A DNA stretch of 64,000 nt from Streptomyces sp. GESEQ-35 (GTDB taxonomy: Bacteria > Actinomycetota > Actinomycetes > Streptomycetales > Streptomycetaceae), in the NCBI RefSeq assembly GCF_017948485.1, contig NZ_JAFFSX010000031.1:1-64000 (forward strand), read 5' to 3'. The notes beneath the pieces were generated by a model. That model was not told the origin of the DNA. It saw nothing but the letters and a program-made list of their open reading frames with translations, and did not search any database. Each line of letters begins with the position of its first letter. Within the stretch, counting starts at the first letter, position 1. Below are positions 1-8,111 of this stretch, in pieces. The position numbers were made by a program, and so were the translations under genes.

Positions 1-137
1 GGACGGCCTTGATGTTTCCGAAGCTCTTCACGCCCCGCCTGTGTCCGCGCCCCGACCGGACGTCACACTCGAGTGAGGGGAGGAGAGTCACAGAAATCGG
101 GTGTGACGATCGACCGGATGCCGGACACGAACGGAAC

Positions 138-686
138 ATGAGCAACGACGAGATCTTCGCCGCTGCCTATCGCGAGCACTACTGGGCGGTCAGCCGCTAT
201 GTCGCGCGGCGACTGGACGGGCGTACGAGTGAGGTCGAGGAAGTCGTGGCGGAGGTGTTCACCGTCGCCTGGCGGCGCCGGGAGGACCTTCCGGCCACGC
301 CGCTGCCCTGGCTGTACGGCGTGGCACGCAACTGCCTGGCGAACGCGGTACGCGGCTACGGGCGCCGTCGGCGGCTGGTCGACCGGCTGGGCAACGACGA
401 CGCGGCGCACAACCGGCACATCGAGGCCGGCCCCGATGCCGAGTCGCCCGGCGCCTGGGTGCACGACGCGCTCGCCCGGCTCGCCCCGGCCGACAAGGAG
501 GTGCTGCGCCTGACGGCCTGGGAGGAACTCGGCGTCGAGGAGGTCGCCGTCGTCCTCGGCTGCGGCCGACGGGCCGCGTCCATGCGACTGCACCGGGCCC
601 GCCGTCGGCTGAGAGTCGAGATCGACCGGATGCGTCCCGCAACCGCCGCTGACGCGACACCCACCAAGGAGCACGGCCATGGCTGA
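138..686 (+). CDS. ECF-family RNA polymerase sigma factor
   Basis: A protein of 182 residues with the two domains of a group 4 sigma factor. Region 2 occupies roughly residues 5-80 (YREHYWAVSRYVARRL, then TPLPWLYGVARN). Region 4 spans about 115-170, with the helix-turn-helix around ELGVEEVAVVLGCGRRAASM followed by an Arg-rich end. An in-frame ATG lies far upstream at 9, but the ATG at 138 begins immediately before region 2 and is preferred, although its ribosome site (ACGGAAC) is weak. The stop overlaps the next start by 8 nt (ATGGCTGA), so the two genes are translationally coupled. The partner is a membrane protein, the usual arrangement for a sigma factor held by a membrane-bound regulator. 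The target promoters cannot be read from the window. Confidence 0.9.
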   Translation: MSNDEIFAAAYREHYWAVSRYVARRLDGRTSEVEEVVAEVFTVAWRRREDLPATPLPWLYGVARNCLANAVRGYGRRRRLVDRLGNDDAAHNRHIEAGPDAESPGAWVHDALARLAPADKEVLRLTAWEELGVEEVAVVLGCGRRAASMRLHRARRRLRVEIDRMRPATAADATPTKEHGHG

Positions 687-1668
687 CGAACTCGAACTCC
701 TGCGCCGCGCCAACCCGGTGCCGGCCGACGGCCCCCACTTCGGCGACGGACCGCTGGACCACACCGCCGAGCGTCACCTCGACCGACTGCTGCACGACCG
801 GCCGGCCCGCCCCCGCAGCCGTACGCGACGGGCATGGACCCTCGCGGCCGCGGTCGTGGTGGCCGCGCTGGTCTCGGCGCTGCTGTTCACCGGCCAGACC
901 ACCGCGCCGGCCGTCGCGGCACCCCGCCCGCTGGTGGTGCAGGCCGACTCCACGCCCGTATCCCTCAGGGCGATGGCCGAACGTGCACGTGCGGCCGCCG
1001 CCGAAGGCTCACCGGCCCTGCGCAAGGGCACGCACGTCCAGTCGTGGAGCCTCGGCATGAGCGATGGCGAGCCGCCGATCACCCTCCCCGAGGAACGCAT
1101 CGTGCGCTGGCGGGCGGACGACAGCCACACCGAGCTCGTCGTGGCGACCGACCCACAGCATCCGGGCAGGCCGGTCCTCACGGACGAGGACGGCGAGCCA
1201 CGCCTGGTCGACGACGGCCACGTCATCAGCGACCGCACCTACCCGCCGAGTTGGAGCGACGCCCCTCCCCAGTCGCCCCCGCCGTCGGACGCCGTGAAGC
1301 TGCACGACTATCTCGAAGAAGCTGAGCGCGCCTTTCTGTCCGACCACAGCAAGCCGCTGAGCACATCCGAACTTCTCGACGCCACGCAGATCCTGCTCGA
1401 CAACTGGACCCTGGGCGCCCGTGAGTCCGCCGCGCTGCTGCGGCTCCTGGCCGACGCGGAGGGGCTGCGGCCCGTCGGGCAGGTGACGGATCGGCTCGGG
1501 CGGCGCGGGCAGGCGTACGTGTACGACGAACGGGCAACCCGCCGGATGCTGATCCTCGACACGAGCACCGCCGCCGTCCTCGGACTGGAGACCACGTTCA
1601 CCAAGCCCCAGCCCGAGTACGGCGTCAAGGCCGGCGACGTCATGGAGTACAGCGCCTGGATGCGCTGA
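679..1668 (+). CDS. CU044_5270-type membrane protein, putative anti-sigma partner
   Basis: A protein of 329 residues. The N-terminal 50 residues are cytoplasmic and contain a short helical stretch (ELELLRRANPVPA) typical of actinobacterial proteins annotated as the CU044_5270 family. One transmembrane helix follows at about 52-75 (WTLAAAVVVAALVSALLFTG), and the remaining 250 residues would lie outside the membrane. It overlaps the ECF sigma gene by 8 nt. Family knowledge: such proteins sit directly after ECF sigma genes. Inference: the short cytoplasmic part restrains the sigma factor and the large external domain senses an envelope signal. There is no zinc-binding HxxxCxxC motif, so it is not a classic ZAS anti-sigma factor, and the anti-sigma role is unproven. 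Confidence 0.75.
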   Translation: MADELELLRRANPVPADGPHFGDGPLDHTAERHLDRLLHDRPARPRSRTRRAWTLAAAVVVAALVSALLFTGQTTAPAVAAPRPLVVQADSTPVSLRAMAERARAAAAEGSPALRKGTHVQSWSLGMSDGEPPITLPEERIVRWRADDSHTELVVATDPQHPGRPVLTDEDGEPRLVDDGHVISDRTYPPSWSDAPPQSPPPSDAVKLHDYLEEAERAFLSDHSKPLSTSELLDATQILLDNWTLGARESAALLRLLADAEGLRPVGQVTDRLGRRGQAYVYDERATRRMLILDTSTAAVLGLETTFTKPQPEYGVKAGDVMEYSAWMR

Positions 1669-1691
1669 CGTTCTGGCCCAAACGAACCGGC

Positions 1692-2681
1692 CTAGCCGCC
1701 CGTCGTCACCGTCCGTTCCGCCGAGAAGCCGCCCCATGTGCCGTCCGGCAGCTTCGCCCGGATCCGTACGTGGTGGGTGATCCCGGTGTCGCGGCCCACG
1801 TAGAAGCTGTAGGTCGCCCGGTCGCGCGGTGCCGTCCCGCCCCAGACGAGAGAGGTGGCCGGTTGCCCTTCGAGCTGGATCTGATACTCCGTGACCACAC
1901 CGTCCGTGAGGGGCGGGACCCAGGAGAGGTCGATGTAGTACGCCCCGTCGGCGCGGTGCGTCGCCGCGCGGAAGCCCGTCGGGGCCGTACCGCGCCCGTC
2001 GTCGGTGCCCGGAGCGGTCGTGAGCCGGACGGTGCCGGCGGCCGGTGAGAGGTTGTCGGCCGCGTCCCGGGCCCGCACGGTGAACACATAGCGAGTGCCC
2101 GGCCGCAGTCCCGTCACCACGGTCGCCGTCTGGTTCCCGCCCACACTGTGGATCTTCGTGGTGCCCTGGTAGATGTCGTACGACACCACGTCCCGGTCGT
2201 CCGTCGACGCGGACCAGGACAGCTGGACGGCCCGGCTGCCGACCACCCGGCCGCTCGGACTCCCGGGGCCGGTCGGGGCCACCTTGTCCGCCGCCACGGC
2301 CTGCGGGGTCTTCGCCCGGACCGGCTTGCTCTGCGGCCCGAGACGTCCCTCGGCGTCCCGGGCCCGCACGGTGAAGACATACATGGTGGACGGCCGGAGC
2401 CTGGTGACATCCACCATGTGCTCGGAACCCGGCACTTCCTTGACCTTCGTGGTGCCCCGATACACCTCGTACCGGCTGATGCCCTGATCCGATGACACCG
2501 CGTTCCACATGACGTGCACGCTGGTGGCGCTCCCCGCCTCGGCGGTCACGCCCACCGGAGCCCCGGGCAGCCGTTCGCCGCCGCCGTCACCCGACCCGCC
2601 CCAGCCGCAGGAAGCGACCAGCGTCAGCGTGCAGAGCGCCACGATCGTGCGCCAGGGAGCGGGAACGGGAACGCGTCGCAC
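1692..2681 (-). CDS. Lipoprotein with three fibronectin type III domains
   Basis: The chosen start is GTG at 2681, which has GGGAGG seven bases upstream; longer in-frame starts reach 2753. The 329-residue product begins with a basic, hydrophobic signal ending in the lipobox LVASC, so it should be a lipid-anchored exported protein. Three consecutive fibronectin type III modules follow: about residues 35-125, 130-215 and 220-325, each with conserved Trp in the B strand and the Tyr-containing YVFTVRARD segment. The first two share near-identical segments (YVFTVRARDA), suggesting internal duplication. No catalytic domain is present. The likely role is adhesion or spacing at the cell surface, but this is inference from the fold only. 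It is transcribed toward the ECF operon. Confidence 0.8.
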   Translation of the reverse strand: MRRVPVPAPWRTIVALCTLTLVASCGWGGSGDGGGERLPGAPVGVTAEAGSATSVHVMWNAVSSDQGISRYEVYRGTTKVKEVPGSEHMVDVTRLRPSTMYVFTVRARDAEGRLGPQSKPVRAKTPQAVAADKVAPTGPGSPSGRVVGSRAVQLSWSASTDDRDVVSYDIYQGTTKIHSVGGNQTATVVTGLRPGTRYVFTVRARDAADNLSPAAGTVRLTTAPGTDDGRGTAPTGFRAATHRADGAYYIDLSWVPPLTDGVVTEYQIQLEGQPATSLVWGGTAPRDRATYSFYVGRDTGITHHVRIRAKLPDGTWGGFSAERTVTTGG

Positions 2682-3076
2682 GGCTCTGCCTCCCGGGGAC
2701 GGCACGGCAGCAATGGTCCGGACCAATATGCGCCAGTGATGCGATCGCATCAAGAGGGCGGTCGTTGGTGGCAGTCCCGGCGGGGTTACGTATGCTGAAG
2801 CTCTTCACGGCTGAATTCCCCTTGAGGGATCGGGAGTTCATGCCGGTGGCGCGGAACGCTGTCGTCGCTGATCCCGCGCCGGCGTGGGCGGCCGGGCGGC
2901 CGGAGCCGATTCGGGCCCGGCCGCCCGGCCCCTGTCGGACCTCGGCATACACGCTCCGGCGTTTGTCGGATCTTCGGAGGCATGCGCCGTCCGGCCCCCT
3001 AATGCTGGCCGCAAGATCGAAACGGCATCAGATTGGGCCACGTGTCCGCCTGTGTCCCAGGAGAGGGTCCCTCATT
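2682..3076. other. 395-bp divergent intergenic region with a perfect 13-bp inverted repeat
   Basis: No convincing gene is present between the lipoprotein and chitosanase starts; the open frames in it lack coding character. It contains a perfect inverted repeat, GCCGGGCGGCCGG at 2891-2903 and its complement at 2917-2929, with a 13-nt loop. It has no T-run, so it may be a terminator-like or regulatory hairpin. The flanking 2754-2870 stretch is less GC-rich than its surroundings and probably holds the promoters. Confidence 0.5.
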
Positions 3077-3781
3077 GTGCGTGTCCAGTCCCTGGTACTG
3101 GTGGTGGCCGGTTGCGCCGTGCTCGCCCCGACGGTGTCGCTCGCGCCTCGAGCCGAACCCGCCGTCCCTGACGGGCGGCCGACGGTGTGGCGCGAAGGTG
3201 ACGTCCTCGCCGCCGACCTGCTGGCCAGGGTGCAGGACTGCGCCCCCGTCTCCCAGGGCCGCTACCGCAGCGACAGCGGCGCGCCCGCGACCATTCCGGT
3301 GTGCGGCACCGAGGACGCCGTCTTCTGGAAGGCCGACATGGACATCGACTGCGACGGCAGGCCCGGCCCCGAGTGCAACGCCCGGACCGACCCGTTCTTC
3401 ACCGACACCACGGCCTACCAGCAGTCCGACGGCCGCCAGTTGGACGCCGAACGCCTCCCGTACATCGTCGTTCCGCTCCCGAGTCACATCTGGGACCACC
3501 GCGCCCACGGAGTGCGCGGCGGGGCGGTGGCCGCAGTGGTCTACCAGGACCGGGTCCAGTACGCCGTCGTCGGTGACACCGGCCCGCACGACATCATCGG
3601 CGAGGCGTCCTACGCCACCGCCCGGGCCCTGGGCGTCAGTCCCGACCCGCGCGGCGGCGGCACGGACTCGGGCGTCACCTACATCGTCTTCAAGGACAGC
3701 CGGGTGAAGCCCATCGAGGACCACGCTGGAGCCGTCCTCCTCGGGGAGCGGCTGGCGCGACAGTTCGTACGGGGTGGGTGA
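3077..3781 (+). CDS. Secreted chitosanase, glycoside hydrolase family 75
   Basis: A protein of 234 residues that would hydrolyse chitosan outside the cell. The start is GTG at 3077, with a GGAGAGG stretch about ten bases upstream; the reading frame continues upstream without coding character. Residues 1-25 form a signal peptide (RVQSLVLVVAGCAVLAPT). The mature part shows GH75 hallmarks: DMDIDCDG around 88-95 and the VVGDTGP...IIGEAS block near 176-190, which carries acidic residues conserved in the family. Length fits a single-domain enzyme without a substrate-binding module. No repressor or transporter lies beside it. The family assignment rests on these motifs and has not been checked by search. 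Confidence 0.85.
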   Translation: MRVQSLVLVVAGCAVLAPTVSLAPRAEPAVPDGRPTVWREGDVLAADLLARVQDCAPVSQGRYRSDSGAPATIPVCGTEDAVFWKADMDIDCDGRPGPECNARTDPFFTDTTAYQQSDGRQLDAERLPYIVVPLPSHIWDHRAHGVRGGAVAAVVYQDRVQYAVVGDTGPHDIIGEASYATARALGVSPDPRGGGTDSGVTYIVFKDSRVKPIEDHAGAVLLGERLARQFVRGG

Positions 3782-3819
3782 GCCGGAGGCGCGGTCCGTG
3801 CCCGGACGTCGGGCCGGGG

Positions 3820-4581
3820 TCAGACGGCCGACCAGCCGTCGTCGACGGGCAGGATCACACCGTTGATGTTGCTCGCCGCGTCCGAGGCGAGGAAGACGAT
3901 GGCGGCGGCCTGTTCCTCGGGCTGGGCCAGCTTGCCGGCATTGACGAAGTGCGGGCCGAGCGCGGCGGGGCCGTGGGCGCTCTGATCGGCGTCCACCGTG
4001 ATGCCGGTCCGCGTGCCGCCCGGCGCGATGGCGTTCGCGCGGATGCCCTGCTTGCGGTACATCACGGCCAGGGACTTCGTCAGCCCCACGACGCCGTGCT
4101 TCGACGCGGTGTAAGCGGCGCCCGCCGCGCTGCCCCGCAGCCCCGCCTCGGAGGCCGTGTTCACGATCGCGCCCTTGCCCGCTGCCAGCATGTGCGGCAG
4201 CACCGCGCGGGTCAGCAGGAACGGAGCGGTCAGGTTGACCCGTATGACGCGCTCCCACTCCGCGTCGCTCACCTCGCCGAGTGCCGACATCCGGTCCATG
4301 ATCCCGGCGTTGTTCACCAGGACGTCCACCCCGCCGAAGCGCTCCACGGCGGTCGCGGCCACCTGGTCCACGACGGCCTGCTCGCTCAGGTCTCCGACGA
4401 CGGCGACCGCCGTGCCGCCCGCCTGCTCGATCTCCTTGACGACGGCCTGCGCACCCTCGGCGTTGAGGTCCGCCGCCACCACCCGGGCGCCCTCGGCGGC
4501 GAAGGCCAGAGCGGCCGCGCGCCCGATGCCCGAGCCCGCTCCGGTGACGATGACGCTGCGACCGTCCACTCCGCTGGCCAT
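3820..4581 (-). CDS. SDR-family oxidoreductase
   Basis: A classical short-chain dehydrogenase of 253 residues. The Rossmann motif TGAGSGIG lies near residue 13, NNAG near 90, and the catalytic set includes the Ser of NTASEAG and Tyr-x-x-x-Lys in YTASK around 156-160. An Asp after the second strand (VVAADLN) suggests NAD(H) preference. The start ATG at 4581 has AGGAG six bases upstream. It is divergent from a TetR regulator across 153 bp containing a palindrome, so it is probably the gene repressed by that protein. Substrate is unknown; sequence alone cannot separate ketoacyl reductase, glucose dehydrogenase-like and other SDR roles. Confidence 0.88.
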   Translation of the reverse strand: MASGVDGRSVIVTGAGSGIGRAAALAFAAEGARVVAADLNAEGAQAVVKEIEQAGGTAVAVVGDLSEQAVVDQVAATAVERFGGVDVLVNNAGIMDRMSALGEVSDAEWERVIRVNLTAPFLLTRAVLPHMLAAGKGAIVNTASEAGLRGSAAGAAYTASKHGVVGLTKSLAVMYRKQGIRANAIAPGGTRTGITVDADQSAHGPAALGPHFVNAGKLAQPEEQAAAIVFLASDAASNINGVILPVDDGWSAV

Positions 4582-4657
4582 GAGGTGCTCCTGTCTGTGC
4601 GTACGAGGGCTGACGCCCCTGGCGTGTCAGGGCGTCGAGCCCGTTCGACACCACTCT

Positions 4658-4690
4658 ACGACTTAATGTCTGCGAGTGACATAAAGTCGT
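4658..4690. promoter_or_regulatory. Palindromic operator between SDR and TetR genes
   Basis: ACGACTTAATGTC at 4658-4670 is mirrored by GACATAAAGTCGT at 4678-4690, with 12 of 13 pairs matching around a 7-bp centre. It is AT-rich against a very GC-rich background and lies between the divergent starts at 4581 and 4735. It is the likely binding site of the adjacent TetR protein, controlling both genes. Confidence 0.7.
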
Positions 4691-4734
4691 GGGGGAGAAT
4701 TCCGGGGGAGCAGCCACCGGAGCCGGAGGACCAC

Positions 4735-5373
4735 ATGACCGCCCCCAGCGGACGCACGGGACGCCCACCCCTCACTGAGGCGCGCAAGGCCGAGATCCGG
4801 CTGGAGATCGCCCAGGCCGCGGTGGACCTGTTCGTCGAGCAGGGCGTGGCCGCTACCACCGGCGAGGAGATCGGCCAGGCGGTCGGCGTGTCGGCGCGCA
4901 CGGTGTGGCGCTACTTCCCGAGCAAGGAGAGCTGTGTGTCGCCGCTGTTCTCGGCGGGCATCGGCATGATCGCCGACCGGCTGCGGGAGTGGCGGCCCGG
5001 GCAGCCACTGGACGAGGTCTTCTCACCGGAACTCGCGACCGGCCACCGTCTCGTCGCCGGGCCGGACCGGACCACGATCGGGGCCCTGGTCCGGCTGACC
5101 CGCACCGAACCGGGACTGCGCGCGGTCTGGCTCCAGACGTACGACGAGGCGGAGCCGGCGTTCGCCCGCGCCCTCGCCGAGCGGGCCGGGCTCGGCGTCG
5201 ACGATCTGCGTCCGACGATCCAGGCGGCGATGTTCAACGCGGCCCTGCGCGCGGCGGTCGAGCACTACGCCTGGCGCAGCGCCGACCTGCGGACCGGCCC
5301 GGAGACGGCGGAGGCCGAGCTGCTGGCGACCATGCGCTCGGCCTTCGCCGTCGTGGAAGCGGGGCTCAGTTAG
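4735..5373 (+). CDS. TetR/AcrR-family transcriptional regulator
   Basis: A 212-residue repressor. The ATG at 4735 is preceded by CGGAGGA and is followed at once by the N-terminal DNA-binding domain (residues 15-65). The helix-turn-helix runs through TTGEEIGQAVGVSARTVWRYF, with the FPSKE segment typical of TetR proteins. The C-terminal two thirds is helical and would bind an unknown ligand. It is divergent from the SDR gene with a palindrome between them, so it probably represses the SDR gene and itself. The TAG stop is unusual: its final G is the first base of the MITE-like element that begins at 5373, so insertion of the element may have redefined the end of this gene. Confidence 0.88.
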   Translation: MTAPSGRTGRPPLTEARKAEIRLEIAQAAVDLFVEQGVAATTGEEIGQAVGVSARTVWRYFPSKESCVSPLFSAGIGMIADRLREWRPGQPLDEVFSPELATGHRLVAGPDRTTIGALVRLTRTEPGLRAVWLQTYDEAEPAFARALAERAGLGVDDLRPTIQAAMFNAALRAAVEHYAWRSADLRTGPETAEAELLATMRSAFAVVEAGLS

Positions 5374-5544
5374 GGCCTGTCCGGCGGATCATGCCGCAGA
5401 CGCGGGGCCTGGCACGCCCGTCTTCCGCGTGGTCGCCAGTCGCCGACTGCCCCACGCTCGAAAGCGCTCGGGCGGGGGCCCATCGCGTCGACTCCCTCCT
5501 CCGCCACCGATGCTTTCCTGCGACCTGACCCGCCGGACAGGCCC
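5373..5544. mobile_element. 172-bp MITE-like element with 15-bp perfect terminal inverted repeats
   Basis: GGGCCTGTCCGGCGG at 5373-5387 is exactly complementary to CCGCCGGACAGGCCC at 5530-5544. Inside there is no credible gene. The element occupies nearly the whole gap between the convergent TetR and dhaM genes, leaving 22 bp before dhaM. No target-site duplication is evident: the left flank ends in TTA and the right flank begins CGG. The ends look like those of a small non-autonomous DNA transposon, but no transposase is present in the window. Confidence 0.6.
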
Positions 5545-5566
5545 CGGCGGCAGTGGCCCAGGGTTC

Positions 5567-5977
5567 TCACACCTTCCGGTACGTGTACGCCTCCACGGCC
5601 GCCGCCTCCACCGCCGCTAGGTCGGCACCCGTGGACGCCGTCACGACCGCGGCGACCGCGCCCTCGACGAAGGGCGCGTCCACCAGGCGGGTGCCGTCCG
5701 GGAGTTCGTCGCCCTCCGCGAGCAGGGCCTTCACCGTCAGCACCGCACTGCCGAGATCCGTGAGGACGGCGATACCGGCGCCCCGGTCGACGGACGCGGC
5801 CGCCGCGGCGATCAGTTCGGCGCTGGTGCCGAGTTCGCCGCCCTCGGTGCCGCCCGCGGGGGCGACGGGCACCGAAGTGCCGCCGCCCGCAAGCGCCTTC
5901 GCCAGCGCGGCCACCGACGCGGCGACCTCCGCGCTGTGCGACACCAGCACGATCCCGACGAGCTTGTCGTCACTCAC
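5567..5977 (-). CDS. dhaM: PTS-dependent dihydroxyacetone kinase phosphotransferase subunit DhaM
   Basis: A 136-residue EIIA(mannose)-like domain. The segment VGIVLVSHSAEVA at residues 7-19 holds the phosphorylated His14. DhaM passes phosphate from the PTS protein HPr to the ADP bound on DhaL. It is the short form: the HPr and EI-like domains fused in the E. coli protein are absent, so it must use the cell's general PTS proteins. It overlaps dhaL by 8 nt and is last of three genes in the operon dhaK-dhaL-dhaM. Its end lies 22 bp from the MITE-like element. Confidence 0.92.
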   Translation of the reverse strand: MSDDKLVGIVLVSHSAEVAASVAALAKALAGGGTSVPVAPAGGTEGGELGTSAELIAAAAASVDRGAGIAVLTDLGSAVLTVKALLAEGDELPDGTRLVDAPFVEGAVAAVVTASTGADLAAVEAAAVEAYTYRKV

Positions 5978-6569
5978 CGCTCGCCTCCGCGAGAGCCGCG
6001 ATCAGCAGCGCCGACGAGGTGGCGCCGGGATCCTGGTGCCCGATGCTGCGCTCGCCGAGGTAGCTCGCCCTGCCCTTGCGGGCCTGCAACGGCGTTGTCG
6101 CCAGCGCCCCTTCCTCGGCGGCGGCCCGTGCCGCGGCGAACGAGTCGTCGAGGGCGTCCACGGCCGGCACCAGCGCGTCGATCATGGTCTTGTCGCCGGG
6201 CGCGGCCCCGCCGAGCGTCATCACCGCGTCCACGCCGGTGCGCAGCGCCTGCGCGAACTCCTCCTCGCTCACCTCGGCGGCGTCCCCGAGCGCCTTGCCG
6301 GTCCGGCGCAACAGCGTCCCGTACAGAGGCCCCGACGCACCGCCCACCGTCGAGATCAACTGCCGTCCGGCGAGGGTGAGAACACCGCCGGGCGTGTCCG
6401 GGGCCTCCTTCTCCAGCGTGGCGGTCACCGCGGTGAACCCGCGCTGGAGATTGCTGCCGTGGTCGGCGTCCCCGATGGGCGAGTCGAGGTCCGTGAGCCG
6501 TTCCGCCTCGCGGTCCACGGACGCGGCCGTCGCCGCCATCCAGCGGCGGAAGAAATCGGCGTCGAGCAC
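5970..6569 (-). CDS. dhaL: Dihydroxyacetone kinase ADP-binding subunit DhaL
   Basis: A 199-residue all-helical subunit. The GTG at 6569 is chosen because AAGGAG lies six bases upstream and the protein then begins VLDADFFRRWM, as in the family; a frame reaching 6692 has no support. The Mg-nucleotide loop DSPIGDADHG near residues 29-38 supplies the Asp ligands, and GGASGPLYG near 88 is the second conserved block. In PTS-dependent kinases DhaL keeps ADP permanently bound and is rephosphorylated by DhaM, then phosphorylates dihydroxyacetone bound to DhaK. It lies between dhaK and dhaM and overlaps dhaM. Confidence 0.92.
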   Translation of the reverse strand: MLDADFFRRWMAATAASVDREAERLTDLDSPIGDADHGSNLQRGFTAVTATLEKEAPDTPGGVLTLAGRQLISTVGGASGPLYGTLLRRTGKALGDAAEVSEEEFAQALRTGVDAVMTLGGAAPGDKTMIDALVPAVDALDDSFAAARAAAEEGALATTPLQARKGRASYLGERSIGHQDPGATSSALLIAALAEASGE

Positions 6570-6616
6570 TGGATCTCCTTGCGTGGTAGGTGCGTTGACT
6601 GCGTCCCGATCCGGGC

Positions 6617-7609
6617 TCACATGCCCCAGCGCAGGCCCGGCGTCTTCACCGGCGCGTCCCACAGCCCGAGCAGCTCCTCGTCGATCTGGCACAGGGAGAC
6701 CGAGGCACCGGCCATGTCGAGGGACGTCACGTAGTTGCCGACGAGCGTGCGGGCGACGGCGACACCCCGCGCGGCGAGCACCCGCTGCACCTCCGCGTTG
6801 AAGCCGTACAGCTCCAGCAGCGGCGTCGCGCCCATGCCGTTGACCAGGACCAGGACGGGGTTGCGCGGGCTGAGGTCCGCCAGGATCGCGTCCACGGAGA
6901 AGTCCGCGATCTCGCCCGACGTCATCATCGCCCGCCGCTCACGGCCGGGCTCGCCGTGGATGCCGATGCCCAACTCCAGCTCACCGGGCGGCAGATCGAA
7001 GGTGGGACTGCCCTTGGCCGGCGTCGTGACGGCGCTCAGCGCCACGCCGAAGCTCCGGGAGTTCTCGTTGACCTGCCGGGCGAGCGCCTCGACGCGCTCC
7101 AGCGGCATCCCCGCCTCGGCGCCCGCCCCCGCGATCTTCTCCACGAACAGCGTGGCGCCGGTGCCGCGTCGTCCGGCCGTGTAGAGGCTGTCGGTGACCG
7201 CCACGTCGTCGTTGACGAGCACCTTGGCGACCTGGATGCCCTCGTCCTCGGCGAGCTCGGCCGCCATGTCGAAGTTGAGCACGTCACCCGTGTAGTTCTT
7301 CACGATGAACAGCACGCCCGCCCCGCTGTCCACGGCCGCCGCCGCCCGCACCATCTGGTCCGGCACCGGCGATGTGAACACCTCGCCCGGACAGGCCGCC
7401 GAGAGCATCCCGGGACCCACGAAACCGCCGTGCAGCGGCTCGTGCCCCGAGCCGCCGCCCGAGATCAGGGCGACCTTCCCGGCGACGGGCGCGTCCCGCC
7501 GTACGATCACCCGGTTCTCCACGTCCACGGTCAGCTCGGGATGGGCGGCCGCCATGCCCCGCAAGGCGTCCGTGACCACGGTCTCCGGGACGTTGATCAA
7601 CATCTTCAT
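6617..7609 (-). CDS. dhaK: Dihydroxyacetone kinase substrate-binding subunit DhaK
   Basis: A 330-residue subunit that binds dihydroxyacetone covalently as a hemiaminal to a His. That residue is His218 in GIGIHGEPGRER, the same position as in characterised DhaK proteins. The glycine-rich GGGSGHEPLHGG at 51-62 and the KNYTGD block at 104-109 are also conserved. The ATG at 7609 has AGGAGG just upstream; a long upstream extension in frame has no coding character. First gene of dhaKLM. The operon would convert dihydroxyacetone to its phosphate using PEP via the PTS. No DhaR-type activator or glycerol dehydrogenase lies nearby. Confidence 0.94.
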   Translation of the reverse strand: MKMLINVPETVVTDALRGMAAAHPELTVDVENRVIVRRDAPVAGKVALISGGGSGHEPLHGGFVGPGMLSAACPGEVFTSPVPDQMVRAAAAVDSGAGVLFIVKNYTGDVLNFDMAAELAEDEGIQVAKVLVNDDVAVTDSLYTAGRRGTGATLFVEKIAGAGAEAGMPLERVEALARQVNENSRSFGVALSAVTTPAKGSPTFDLPPGELELGIGIHGEPGRERRAMMTSGEIADFSVDAILADLSPRNPVLVLVNGMGATPLLELYGFNAEVQRVLAARGVAVARTLVGNYVTSLDMAGASVSLCQIDEELLGLWDAPVKTPGLRWGM

Positions 7610-8111
7610 GGGAACCTCCTGATGAGCCCGGCTGACCTCGTACCTGCCCCCGCGGACCGTCAGGCATGACTGTGGTGGGGATCGACGGTCCCGGAAGCCG
7701 CTCCCGGCAGTATCGGCGTTCGAGCGGCGCTGGTCACGTGTGGCGACACTCGCGGCGCGTACCGGCGTGGCCCGCACGCGTCCGGCACGGCGCACGGGAG
7801 GGGGCGGACGGCGCAGAGGCAGGGGCAGGAGGCGGCTCTTCGTGCGCCCTGGTACGGCCTCCCGCCGCGCGCCTACAGTGTGGCGCCACGGCCCTGCGCC
7901 ACGGATCCCGGCAGGGCAGCCCCACCTCGTGGTCACCGGCTATCCAGGCCCGGCCACCGTCCGGTTCCGGCACAGCTCGCCGGCCGGCGCGGCGTGAAGA
8001 GCGACGGGTGCCGATGACCGCCCCGCGCGAAACGACACCCCGTGACAGCGTCCGGGCCGCGTCACCGCCGGTGCGCGGCACCGTGCGCGTCGAGTACCGC
8101 TGGAGGCCGCT
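7610..8111. other. 502-bp intergenic region between dhaK and an ATP-grasp gene
   Basis: This divergent region holds no gene I can support. A 40-codon frame (ATG at 8014 to a stop at 8136, beginning MTAPRETTPRDS) overlaps the start of the next gene in another frame but has a weak ribosome site. A TACAGT at about 7872 could be a -10 element for the rightward gene, but no matching -35 is clear. Confidence 0.35.

Noticed and set aside
62..107. GTCACAC / GTGTGAC inverted repeat with a 32-bp spacing before the sigma gene
   Set aside because: The arms are short (7 bp) and far apart; such pairs are expected by chance and no regulator is adjacent.
63..835. Several long open frames opposite the sigma factor and its partner
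   Set aside because: They are frame shadows of the two rightward genes, Arg/Pro/Ala-rich with no recognisable domain and no ribosome sites.
1009..2508. Long leftward frame through the sigma partner and lipoprotein genes
   Set aside because: Low-complexity Gly/Arg/His composition and overlap with two well-supported genes show it is a shadow.
2765..3076. An N-terminal extension of the chitosanase to 2765
   Set aside because: A normal signal peptide begins at GTG 3077; the upstream stretch is Arg/Pro-rich, contains the 13-bp inverted repeat, and is not conserved-looking.
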